Shown here: positions 17,428-25,637 of the stretch, in pieces | Numbering within the stretch: the stretch's first letter is position 1 | Layout: each line of letters opens with the position of its first letter | Source of the DNA: Acanthamoeba sp. SK_2022b | Lineage: Eukaryota; Discosea; Longamoebia; Acanthamoebidae | NCBI GenBank assembly: GCA_027943245.1 | Contig: JANDJZ010000994.1 | Coordinates: forward strand, 1 to 25,637 | DNA length: 25,637 nt | Direction of reading: 5' to 3' | Notes under the pieces: model-generated | Told to the model about the DNA's origin: nothing | Seen by the model: only the letters and a program-made list of their open reading frames with translations | Databases searched by the model: none | Program-made: the position numbers and the translations under genes

Positions 17428-19900
17428 ATGGAGCAGCAGGGACAGGTCCCGCTCGTCAAGAGTCCGCGAAGGTTCAGCATTGCCTCGTTCATTAGGTCGG
17501 CGTCGCCCTCAACGCAAGCGCGAGCTGCGCTTTCTCCGTCCTGTTCCTCCCCGACGTTCGAGGCCTACCAGGAGTCACCCATCTTTCTCTCCCCTTCCGC
17601 GCTACTTGGCGACCCCGTCGACGAGGAGTTGGAGTCGGTCTACCAGCACGACGGCCTTGGTGGTGAAGGCCCCACCACTGCGGATAGGCGAAGCAGTGAC
17701 CCCGGCATGGACCTGGCTCGACGCGCGGCCGGCCTGCGGCGTGACTCGGTGGCCGACCTGCTCTCGTCATCCGCCCCCATTGTAGTCCGGCGTGCTTCCA
17801 TGCCTGCCACGGAGGCCCCTGACTCGGATAAGACAGCCAAGGTGAAGGGCAGCGGGGGCGTCTTCCAGAGGAGGAAGAGCAAGGACAAGACCTCGTCCAA
17901 CAAAACCAAGGCGAAGAAGAAGGAGGAAAAGAAAAAGAAGGTGATCCCTGACATAACCATAGAGAGGGCCGACCCTCCCGTGGTGACCCTGCTGTCGTCC
18001 TCTGACCAACGCCCCAGCACCACGAGGGAGCGAAGGGCCTCCATGGCGCCACCCCCAGCCGCGACGCTGGCCACGAAGGTAGAGGCGGGCCTCCCACCGC
18101 CACCCAAGGAGACGCGGCTGCAGAGAAGCAGATCGTTGTCCGCCATTCCCGAGGTGGCCGAAGAAATGCAACGACGGTCATCAAGCAGGGAACACGAGGC
18201 AGTGCCCGAGGTGGGCGGGCTGCTGCCTCTCCTGCCCGTGCAGGACGACATGCCGGAGCGTCTGCGAAGACGGCATCTGGTCATCAACGAAATTGTGACC
18301 ACGGAGAGAGACTACGTGCACGACCTGCAAGTCCTCCTCTCTGTCTTCATGTACGCCACTCCTGTTGCAATTCACATTTAAATTTTTAATTGCGGCCACG
18401 TGGACTAACGCAGTTGACGCAATTACCTAAAACGCGTTTTATCTCTATCGCCGTGAATGTCGGGTGGTTGGGGGGGGGGCTGTTTGCGCAGGACACCAAT
18501 GCAAAGCGCAGGGATCGTCACGGCGGAGGAGGGAAGGCGACTGTTCTCCAATGTGAAGACCCTGATGGCCATCAACCAGGCACTCCTGGCCGACCTCGAA
18601 GCGCGAGTCGGTGCCTCGCAGGGAGACAACATCGGCAGATCTTTCCTGCTCTTCGTACCTCTGCTTCCTCTCATGCGTGTCCCATCAGTGGCCATTGGCG
18701 GGTAGGGGGTGCTTGTTTGCTGAGATCAAACTACCCAAAACATATCACAATGCAGGGCGACTACCTGAGGATGTATGTGATCTACTGCAGCAACCAGAAC
18801 ACGGCCTACAAGACCCTGGCCCGCTGCACCAAGGCCAATGCCCACTTCCGGGAGTTTCTCAAACAGGCGCACGCCAACGAACAGACCAGGTTGCTTAATC
18901 TCGATGGCTACTTGATCAAGCCCATGCAACGCCTGTGCAAATACCCGCTCCTTCTCCGCGTACGCTCCCTCCCCCTGCCCACGATGAGTTTTTAAAAACT
19001 CGCAAGGTGCGGTGGCCTCATCCGACGCACGCGCACAGGAGTTGATCAGCGCCACCGACAGCGAGCACCGAGACCATGAGCAGCTGGTGCAGGCTCTCGA
19101 CAAGATCCACCATGTGGTGATCAGCGTGAACGACAGGCAAAAGCTCGAAGAGGAGATGGACGCCATGTCCAACGTGCTTGAACGGCTGCATGGCAGCGAG
19201 GCGCGTATTGCCAGCCCACTCTTGCACTTGACACGCATGTGTTCCCTTCTGACCGTTTGCGCAGAGGTTCAACCAGCCGCTGGTGGTACCCGGAAGGAAG
19301 TACTTCCAGGAGGGCATCCTTCAGGAAGCGACTCAGGTGGGCTCTCTTTGTGTGTTTGTTTGCTTGCTTGCTTGCTTGCTTGTTGCGTGTGGTGGTGTGG
19401 TTTCGCTCACCTGCGCACTTGGCTGGTTTGCCTTCCCCAGGACCCTCCGACGGGCGCGATGTCGGTCCACTACTTCCTTTTCTCCGACCTCCTCATCCTC
19501 ACCACTGCTCCAGCCAGCTCCAAAGGTGGAAATGCATTGTGGCTGTGGTTTGGCCAAAGAAGACTTACGTGCAACCCTCCAATCGCGCGACAGGGACGTC
19601 GGCCAAGAGCAAGGGCTCGGTCATCAAGAAGGTGGAAATCAAGGCGATGCTGTCCCTCCTCGATGCCCAAGTGAGGTTCAACGACCGAGACCACAGCGGT
19701 ACTCTGCACTTTTCCCCATGGGGTGCTTGTGCTGTTGCGAAGAGTGGTCAACTCACCGGGCGGTTTCAGCTGTCGAGATAGTGCACGAAGGCAAGGAATA
19801 CGTCGTCCCCTTTTCCACGCCCGAATGCAGGTCCAGCTGGGTGCACGCATACCGCGCCGCACTCGAGGACCGCGCTTCGACTCCCCTCGCCGACAGCTGA
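17428..19900 (+). CDS. DH-PH Rho guanine nucleotide exchange factor (GEF1)
   Basis: Eight exons: 17428-18350, 18492-18654, 18756-18959, 19039-19200, 19265-19336, 19441-19525, 19594-19698, 19770-19900; 614 residues. The first ~275 residues are disordered, Ser/Pro/Lys-rich, with a lysine cluster (about 165-175) and RSRSLSAI (233-240). The DH domain runs about 280-484: RRHLVINEIVTTERDYV (CR1), GIVTAEEGRRLFSNV, then LIKPMQRLCKYPLLLR (CR3). The PH domain runs about 485-605: KYFQEGIL, VHYFLFSDLLILT, and CRSSWVHAYRAAL as the C-terminal helix with its Trp. DH-PH proteins load GTP onto Rho-family GTPases; which GTPase is not visible. Exon 4 ends at a GC donor (GC-AG intron 19201-19264); the paralogue has GT at the same site. 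The stop faces that of the minus-strand paralogue. The ATG at 17428 is the first in frame after a TATA-like site. Confidence 0.88.
19201..19264 (+). other. Probable GC-AG intron
   Basis: Exon 4 of the plus-strand GEF ends GAG followed by GCGCGT, and the next exon opens after TTTGCGCAG. Only this boundary keeps the phase and exon length (162 nt) found in the paralogue, where the same position reads GAG followed by GTACGC. The nearest GT, 4 bases on, would break the PH frame. Confidence 0.65.
19361..19382. repeat. (TGCT)n microsatellite in an intron
   Basis: Five TGCT units in the intron 19337-19440 of the plus-strand GEF gene. Confidence 0.9.
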
Positions 19901-20262
19901 CGTGCGTGAGCTCAATGCAAAAAATGTACACAATCTTGCCCACAATAGAAGAAAGAACGAAAGAGGGGACGATAATCTGGGCAGAGTCTGGTTGTGATTG
20001 GTCTGGTGCGGCATGCAGACACCGGAGCGTGGGAATGCAGACACCTGGGTGGGTAGATGCAACCAATCAAGGCCGAGATGTCCGGAGGTGGCGGTTACAC
20101 ACAATTTCGCAATAGGGATCGAGCAGATTACGTGAAGAATAACCTTGCAGCGAATCCACCAATAGGGGACACTAGCTGGATCCACGAGACTCTCAAACTC
20201 CCCCCTCTGACGCCTCTTAAGCCCAAGTGGCTACACGGCAAACACTATCATTTCCACCCAGC
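19901..20262. other. Spacer between GEF1 stop and secreted-protein start
   Basis: About 360 bases. An ATTGG (near 19998) and a CCAAT (20063-20067) could serve the downstream gene; no clear TATA box. No coding exon recognised. Confidence 0.5.
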
Positions 20263-20844
20263 ATGCTCCGTATCGCTCTACTACTCTGCCTTGCCTTGCT
20301 GCCCTACAGCTCCTTGGCCCAGCCCGTATGCACAGTCACAGCCGGCACCTTTGGATCTTTGCAAGCGTGGCAGATCTCTTTGTTTCAGTACCTGAACCTC
20401 ACCATGGGCTCCGATATGACCTCGTTCGTGGCCACCACCACCAGCTGTAATCGCTTCACCGTGGTCGATCAGTACTTCGTGGTAGATTTCTGGCCCTACT
20501 GGTCTCCGCCCTCTTGCTTCATCCGTATGACCTGCAGCCCGACCACATCGCCCTCCTGCAATCTGCCTCGGTATCAGCTCTCGTGTGACAACCGTCAAGT
20601 GGCCATGGCCTACCCTAGCGATTCAGGTCCGTGGAGCGGCTGGGGGCTCACAGTACCTGCCCAACCTGCTATTTCGGCCAGCGGTACCCCAGGGCTCCCT
20701 TCCTGCGGTCCGTGCTACTCTGGCTGGAACAACATCTATTTCACCTGCGCCGACTGCTCGATCAACATCTCGGGCAATTCGTGCACCTGCGGTGATGGGA
20801 CAGCGTGCGTTCCCTGCACCCCTGGGACAGCCCTCTCCGCCTAG
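20263..20844 (+). CDS. Small secreted Cys-rich protein
   Basis: Single exon of 193 residues, the only intact gene in the window without introns. The ATG at 20263 opens a classic signal peptide (MLRIALLLCLALLPYSSLA, predicted cut before QPVC). The mature part has about 19 cysteines. It shows N-glycosylation sites at N45 (NLT) and in NIS, and a C-terminal cluster (CGPCYSG, CADCS, CTCGDGTACVPC) spaced like EGF or TNFR/ephrin-receptor-type Cys repeats. There is no transmembrane helix or GPI signal at the end, so export or retention in a vacuole is likely. I do not recognise a family; such proteins in amoebae are often surface or lysosomal, but that is a guess. It sits between two convergent GEF genes, 362 bases after one and 36 bases before the stop of the other, which is transcribed towards it. 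Confidence 0.8.
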   Translation: MLRIALLLCLALLPYSSLAQPVCTVTAGTFGSLQAWQISLFQYLNLTMGSDMTSFVATTTSCNRFTVVDQYFVVDFWPYWSPPSCFIRMTCSPTTSPSCNLPRYQLSCDNRQVAMAYPSDSGPWSGWGLTVPAQPAISASGTPGLPSCGPCYSGWNNIYFTCADCSINISGNSCTCGDGTACVPCTPGTALSA

Positions 20845-20880
20845 CCAGATCTTTGATGTTGTGTCTTTTCTTTATGCCAA

Positions 20881-22940
20881 TCAATTAAAACGGCTTGCTT
20901 TTGTGGAGGAGGCATGACGGTCGAGAGCCGCTTGATAGGCCTTGACCCACTTTTGCTTGTGCGCGGCCGAGGCGAACATCACGACGTAGTGTCGTGCGTT
21001 CGGCTGCCCGCTCGTCCCGCTGGTGATTTCGATCGAGGCGTCACCCTCGCTTTCGCTTTCTCCTTCGGCTTTTCCTTGTCGGTGGCATTTGATGCGCAGA
21101 TCGACCTCCGTCTCGGCTGAGATCAGCTGGACGATGGCCTTAACGTCGACATTGGACGACGCACCGCGCTTCGGCGCTCGCTTGCTCAGCACGAGCAGAT
21201 CTGAAAATAGCAAATAGGAGCACGGCTGCTTTTCCTTCCCGCCCTGTCGTCACAATCATCGTCATCATCATCGATCAACTAACATCAGCCTTTCCCTTCT
21301 TCTATCTCCAGTGTGCATGCTTGGGTGTCTGCACCTTGAGCGTTCGGTGCAGGTTGCCCTCCTGCAGGAATATGCGTCCGTGCACCATCATCTGGACTCG
21401 AAACTTCTACTTCCTGGGTCAGACCGCAGGGAGGCTTTAAAGGGAGCGGGGCTTGGAGCGTACCTCGGTGCCCTGCAGTCGGTCAATGACTTTGGCCATG
21501 GCCTTCATCTCCTCCTCCGACTTCGCGGCGTCGTTCACTCGGGCCACGACTTGCTTGATCTTGTCCAACGCGCGGATGAGCCGGTCGTAGTCCTTGTGTT
21601 CGCACTCGGTCACGCCAATCAATTCCTGCGGCAGCACTCCGGGTCACTTTAGGGGGAGCTCTACGTGTATATGGGAGCCATGGCCGTACTCGTAGAAGAA
21701 GAGGATATTTGCAGAGTCGCTGAACGGGTTTGATGAGGTAGCTGTCGAGGGACAGCATGTTGGCGTCGGGGTGGCACTGAGCCAACAGGAGGAATGTTCG
21801 GAATTCCTGGTTGGTCTTCACGCAGCGGGCGTAAGCCTTCAGGGCCACATCCTGGTTCCCACAATACAGGGAGTACATTCTCAGATAGTCTCCCTGAGTG
21901 ACGAGCGTGGTGGCCCCGCGTTAGCTTCACTGGCCCAACTGGCAGCTGGACCAATGTCCATGTAGTGGCGCCGGGAGGTGTACGAAGAGCAGGAAGCTCT
22001 CACCCAGGCTGTTGCCTTGAGTGGTCTCCACACGCGTGATGAGATCGGAAAGGAGGGTCTGGTTGACGGCCAACAGTGTCTTCACGTTCGAGAACATCAG
22101 CCTGGCTTCTTCCGCCGTCACTATGTCCTTGCTCTGCATCGGACCACTGGAGCGTGCGCAGTCGCGCGTAGAGGTCAGGGCGCTCGTAGCGCCACGGCAA
22201 GAGGGCGGAGAGGGGGAGTACATGAATACGGACAACAAGACCCGGAGATCGCGAACGTAGGCGCTTTCAGTGTTGATGATCTCGTTGATTACCTGGTGTC
22301 GCTTCCGCAGTAGCTCGGGCATCTCGGCCCTCACTGGCAACGGACCCTTGAGCTCTTCCGCCACTGCGTCGAGCTCCTTGCTCGCCGACGTCCTTTGCTC
22401 CATCTCTTCGGCGACCTGCGCGATAGCCGACAACGAGCGACTCCTCTTCAGCTGCCTTTCGTCTGCACCACTGTCCCCTATCGCCTCGTTTTGGCCACCC
22501 TTCCTGGGCTTGCCCTCCGCCGCTTCGCTCTTTTCGCTTTCGTTCTTTTTCGTCTTGGTCGGCTTCCTCGTCTTCGTCGTCGCTTCTGGCTTCATCTCCG
22601 GGCTGGGCCGAGTACTCGGCTGCACCGTCGCGAAGCGTTTCATCCCCCTCCTCGACCTCAAGTTGGATGAGGCGACGTCATCCCTCCCTCCTCTCTTCCC
22701 ATCCTCCGCCTTCTCCTTCTCCCCTTCCTCCCTCTCCTCGCCTCGCGGGCGCCTGAGGTTGGCGAGCGACGTGCGCCACCACGACGAGCCCATCTTTGCC
22801 CGCCCGAGCGAGACCGGGCTCGCGGCCGCGACCGTGGCGACCGAGCCCGTGGCGCCCGCCTTGTGCGCCGTCCGCATCTCCTCCACCGCCGCCAGGTCGC
22901 CCGCCGTGTCCTCCACCGGCACAAAGCTCACCCCCTCCAT
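20881..22940 (-). CDS. DH-PH Rho guanine nucleotide exchange factor (GEF2), paralogue of GEF1
   Basis: Six exons: 22940-22222, 22146-21984, 21893-21690, 21625-21464, 21406-21335, 21225-20881; 554 residues. Exons 2-5 measure 163, 204, 162 and 72 nt, exactly as in the plus-strand paralogue. The N-terminal 210 residues are disordered and rich in Lys/Glu/Ala, with RSRSLSAI followed by VAEEM as in GEF1. DH domain (about 212-416): KRHQVINEIINTESAYV, DIVTAEEARLMFSNV, YLIKPVQRLCKYPLLLR. PH domain (417-545): RIFLQEGNL, YLLFSDLLVLS, and HKQKWVKAYQAAL with the C-helix Trp. The PH part is one exon here but three in GEF1. The last exon may begin 3 bases earlier (21228). The ATG at 22940 was taken because no earlier in-frame ATG exists in the exon. 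Likely a Rho-family activator at the membrane or cortex. Confidence 0.88.
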
Positions 22941-23155
22941 CACCGCTCTCGATGGATGCAACACTGCTACTCCCTCTTCTTTCTCCCTCTCGTCGGTTTC
23001 CCACCAGCGCCGGTGATCCGATCATCCGCCAGGCAACAAATCACAAAATACCGCGCGCGCGACGTGCCGTCATGGCAACAGATGATGACGTGCATTTGCT
23101 GGGCGATGACGATGGAGGAGGAAAGGGGGGGGGGTAGCACACGAGGGGGGCGACG
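22941..23155. promoter_or_regulatory. Short spacer with GEF2 promoter
   Basis: 215 bases between the GEF2 start and the RING gene stop, both on the minus strand. It contains a G run near 23125 and no obvious TATA box. It must serve as GEF2 promoter and RING gene 3' region. Confidence 0.4.
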
Positions 23156-24894
23156 TCAAGACGAAGAAGACGAGCTGCGGCCGGCAGACTCTCCCCTCTT
23201 TCGGACGAGGAGGCCGTCGCCTCCGTCATCGTCGTCGTCCTGGAGAGCAAAGGGGTTCGCGTGCTTTGGCTGGTGAAGTGGATGCAGCGGGTACTGCGGC
23301 TGTTGCTGCTGGCTGTCCTCCTCCTTGTCGCTCTCCTCGCCCTTGTCCTTTTCCTTGTTGTTGACCGCCGCCGCCGACGAAGACGACGAGCCGCGTGGTC
23401 GCTGGTGGTGATGGTGGTCGACCACGAGATCGATATCCGCGGAGGAACCGTCGATGCCGCCGGCCCATCTGTAGTCGTCCGCTCGATCGTCGCCGCTGTC
23501 CTCGGGCGAAGGCGAGGACGACCTCTCCTCTCGGCGCGCGTCCATCGACGCGGTGTTTGCTGCTAAACGCGCTCCTCGTGAGTTGTGGGACGTGGGGCAC
23601 CGTGGCGTTGTGGTGTGCGCGCGCGTTATTAGGTGTGGCTTGCGTACCGTTGTTGTCGATCAGCGAGAGTCGGATGGCTTCCATAAGCATGAGGTCCTCC
23701 AAGTCCTGGATGACAAAGATCAGGTTGGGAGTGATGAGAGGAGGCCAAAGAGCCAGACCCGATCGCGACAAAGGACGGTTGTGGACACGGACCTGCTCCG
23801 GAGAAGCGCCGGGGGGCGATACGGGGAGAAACTGGGGACCGCCAGCTGCCGAACCCTGGGACGAAGACGCATCGTTGGATCGTCGGCCGCTGCCCGAAGC
23901 GCTCTTCGACCGCGCGGCCGAGCCGGAGCCCTCTGTGTGCGTGTTCTTTTGCGTTCGAACTCGCTCCTGTGTGTCTCGCTTGTTTACATCTGTTGAACAC
24001 CCCGCCGCAACAAGGTGAGCTCATCGAAGGTATCAATGCAGTCACGCTCCCTCCGGTTACCTTGGTCCCTTTCCTTCTGCTTCTGCTTGTCCCTTTCGAG
24101 GTCCCGTTCGATTTCCTCCTGTCTTATCTTCTCTTGCAGATCCAACACCTTCTGCTCCTCCTGCGATGGTTGTTCAGTCCATTCCACGTTGGAAGGACAG
24201 AACGTTGAGGCACGATCCAAACACCCACGCAGGGAGAAAAGCCACGGGGCTATCATTGCGGGGTTAGGGCTGTACCATTTCCTCCTTCATCCGCTCCTCC
24301 CGCGACTTTGGCCCCATGAATATGACCGTAAAGCGTGCGCGATTGCAAAAGGGGCAGCTATAAAGATGAAGGAGAGAAGAAACGAGGGAGTGTGCAGCAA
24401 TGAGAGAAGAGCACAAGCACAAAGCAGCGGCCGCGTGGGGAGAACTCTCGTACATGGAGTCGGCAAGAGGCGCTCCTGGCTTCTTGATTTGCAGGAAGCA
24501 TTCTGGTGAACGGGCGGTGAGAAAGATGCAAGGCGTAGGGAAACAAAAAAAAACTCGTACGCACCTGTACATACGCCCTTGTGGCAGCATTTGGTCCGAT
24601 TAAGGCCACCTGCATAAAACTGTTGAAGGAGAGTAGAATGATACATGCATGTTTAGGGCAAGGGACAATAAGCTTCAAAGACAGAACGGTTGGTACCATA
24701 AAACAGATGGGACATTCGTCTAGCTCAGGCGAATCCTTTTCCTCTCGGCCTGGATAGAAGGGGGCCAGCTTCTTCTCTACGATAAGCTTGCGGATGGTTT
24801 TGAGGTCCCAATTACACGAGGGGTAGAGCCCTGTGGGTGAAAGATATTTCATATCCTCAGACGCCGCAGGCTTCTTCGAGTTGGTTGACCCCAT
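23156..24894 (-). CDS. Sip5/DA2-type RING finger protein with UIM-like helix
   Basis: Eight exons: 24894-24697, 24619-24565, 24502-24454, 24357-24276, 24160-24061, 23932-23793, 23705-23648, 23559-23156; 361 residues, phases consistent. The N-terminus (MGSTNSKK) could be myristoylated at Gly2. Then comes a conserved block, TGLYPSCNWDLKTIRKLI followed by EKKLAPFYPG, and an atypical RING: CPIC (61-64), CC (77-78), CTEC (83-86), CPFC (102-105). This order is the hallmark of the Sip5/DA2 family: plant DA2/GW2 are E3 ubiquitin ligases, and yeast Sip5 binds Snf1. A charged helix follows, then a Ser/Gly linker. DLEDLMLMEAIRLSLID (209-225) resembles a ubiquitin-interacting motif. The tail is low complexity (His4, Gln4, Asp5, poly-Ser). 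An E3 ligase that recognises ubiquitin is the likely role; its targets are unknown. Confidence 0.85.
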
Positions 24895-25347
24895 CTCTGC
24901 TGCTTGCTCTGCTCAATCGAGTGGTGGTTTGGACAAATTTACAATAATTACACGCAGTCGATGATGGTGTCCGTCGTTGGTTCAATCTTGCATCCAAACG
25001 CGCTTCTTCGAATGTTGCCAACAAACTCCTCGAGCAGGCAGTGGCTCCAGTTGTTATGTACAGCACTCCTCTTTCGTCGTTCTTCTCTCTTACGTTGCCT
25101 TTAGGCGTGCAATCTACAGGTCGCTTACTCAAGATGAGCTCTGCTGGCCTGGGCCACCGTCGCGTCTCTCGTAGCTGCAGCACTTCTGTGCAGTCTTCAC
25201 TCCTTCCCCTGCCAAGTTTCGCGGTCTGCCGACACAAAATGACATGTCGACAGATCAGCGAAAAACCAAATTCCTTTCTGTTTCTTTATTTCTTTCTAGA
25301 TTTGAAATCATTCCGCTCCGGCATCGCGATTTAATCGAACAACACAG
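24895..25347. promoter_or_regulatory. Divergent promoter region
   Basis: About 450 bases separate the start of the RING gene (minus) from the start of the RPA12-like gene (plus), so it must hold both promoters. No clear TATA box is seen on either side. There is a C/T-rich stretch at about 25272-25298 just before the plus-strand gene. Confidence 0.5.
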
Positions 25348-25637
25348 ATGGAGAAGGCGAAGAAACGAACGAAGACTGCCTCGGAGGAGCCAGTGCATGT
25401 GGAAGAAAACACAGAAAAGCAGCCCTCTAAAAAGAAAGCGAAAAAGAATGACGAACTGGGAGGCATGATTGCAGCTGTAAAATCGATCACCGGCCCGAAA
25501 CAGAAGGCTCAAACAGAATGGGAAAAGAGCTTCAATTCGTTGGCCAAGCCGAAAGCCAACTTCTGCGCCGACTGTGGTTGCCTCTTGCCCCTTACCGCCG
25601 ATTCTCAAATCAACTGCAAGTACGCACCAAAAATCGC
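25348..25637 (+). CDS. Probable RNA polymerase I subunit RPA12, first exon (3' end outside window)
   Basis: First exon 25348-25619, ending in phase 2 at GTACGC; the rest lies beyond the window. The 90 visible residues have a Lys-rich N-terminus, then FCADCGCLLPL (72-82) and a further Cys90. CxDCGxLLPL followed by a CxxC pair is the N-terminal zinc ribbon of RPA12 (A12.2), the RNA polymerase I subunit needed for RNA cleavage and termination in the nucleolus. The first two ligands are Cys73 and Cys76, and Cys90 is the third; the fourth should open the next exon. The ~70-residue basic leader is much longer than in yeast or human RPA12, which begin almost at the ribbon. TFIIS-like relatives or RPB9 are less likely given the LLPL sequence. 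Confidence 0.7.
   Translation, partial: MEKAKKRTKTASEEPVHVEENTEKQPSKKKAKKNDELGGMIAAVKSITGPKQKAQTEWEKSFNSLAKPKANFCADCGCLLPLTADSQINCKYAPKI

Overview
The window looks like nuclear DNA of a GC-rich, intron-dense amoeba, most likely Acanthamoeba or a close relative. The signs are strongly G/C-ending codons, many short GT-AG introns (about 45-120 nt), tight gene spacing, and a protein repertoire rich in Rho GEF, RUN, Ser/Thr kinase and TPR proteins. No rRNA, tRNA or CRISPR structure was found. All exon models were built by hand: splice sites were picked to keep phase and family similarity, without transcript data.

Layout. (1) 1-2711, minus: a RUN-domain plus long coiled-coil protein, cut by the left edge. 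(2) 3342-4862, minus: a two-exon Ser/Thr kinase with DWG instead of DFG. (3) 4863-6505: no convincing gene. (4) 6506-9161, minus: a Ser-, Arg/Glu- and Asp/Glu-rich low-complexity protein with a Cys-rich C-terminus; its first junction is out of phase by one base next to a 10-G run. (5) 9631-13051, minus: a 14-exon TPR protein with a predicted mitochondrial presequence. (6) 13117-14420, minus: a five-exon crotonase-fold enzyme resembling enoyl-CoA delta isomerase, also with a presequence. (7) 14421-17427: an AT-richer block with a decayed DIRS-like reverse transcriptase fragment, a 37-bp inverted repeat pair about 2 kb apart, ~115-bp tandem repeats, and a possible second element on the minus strand. 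(8) 17428-19900 plus and 20881-22940 minus: two DH-PH Rho GEF paralogues arranged tail to tail, with four consecutive exons of identical length. Between them, at 20263-20844, lies a small intronless gene for a secreted Cys-rich protein. (9) 23156-24894, minus: a Sip5/DA2-type RING protein with a UIM-like helix. (10) 25348 onward, plus: the first exon of a probable RNA polymerase I subunit RPA12, divergent from the RING gene and cut by the right edge.

The genes do not form one pathway. The two GEFs are an inverted duplication and probably act on Rho/Rac GTPases in the cytoskeleton; the RUN protein and kinase could belong to the same signalling and trafficking sphere, but nothing here links them directly. 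The isomerase and TPR genes are neighbours on one strand, only 65 bp apart, and both proteins are predicted to be mitochondrial. I found no clearly new multi-gene system. The points most worth checking are the GEF pair and its shared N-terminal motif, the element-rich block, and several odd splice sites.
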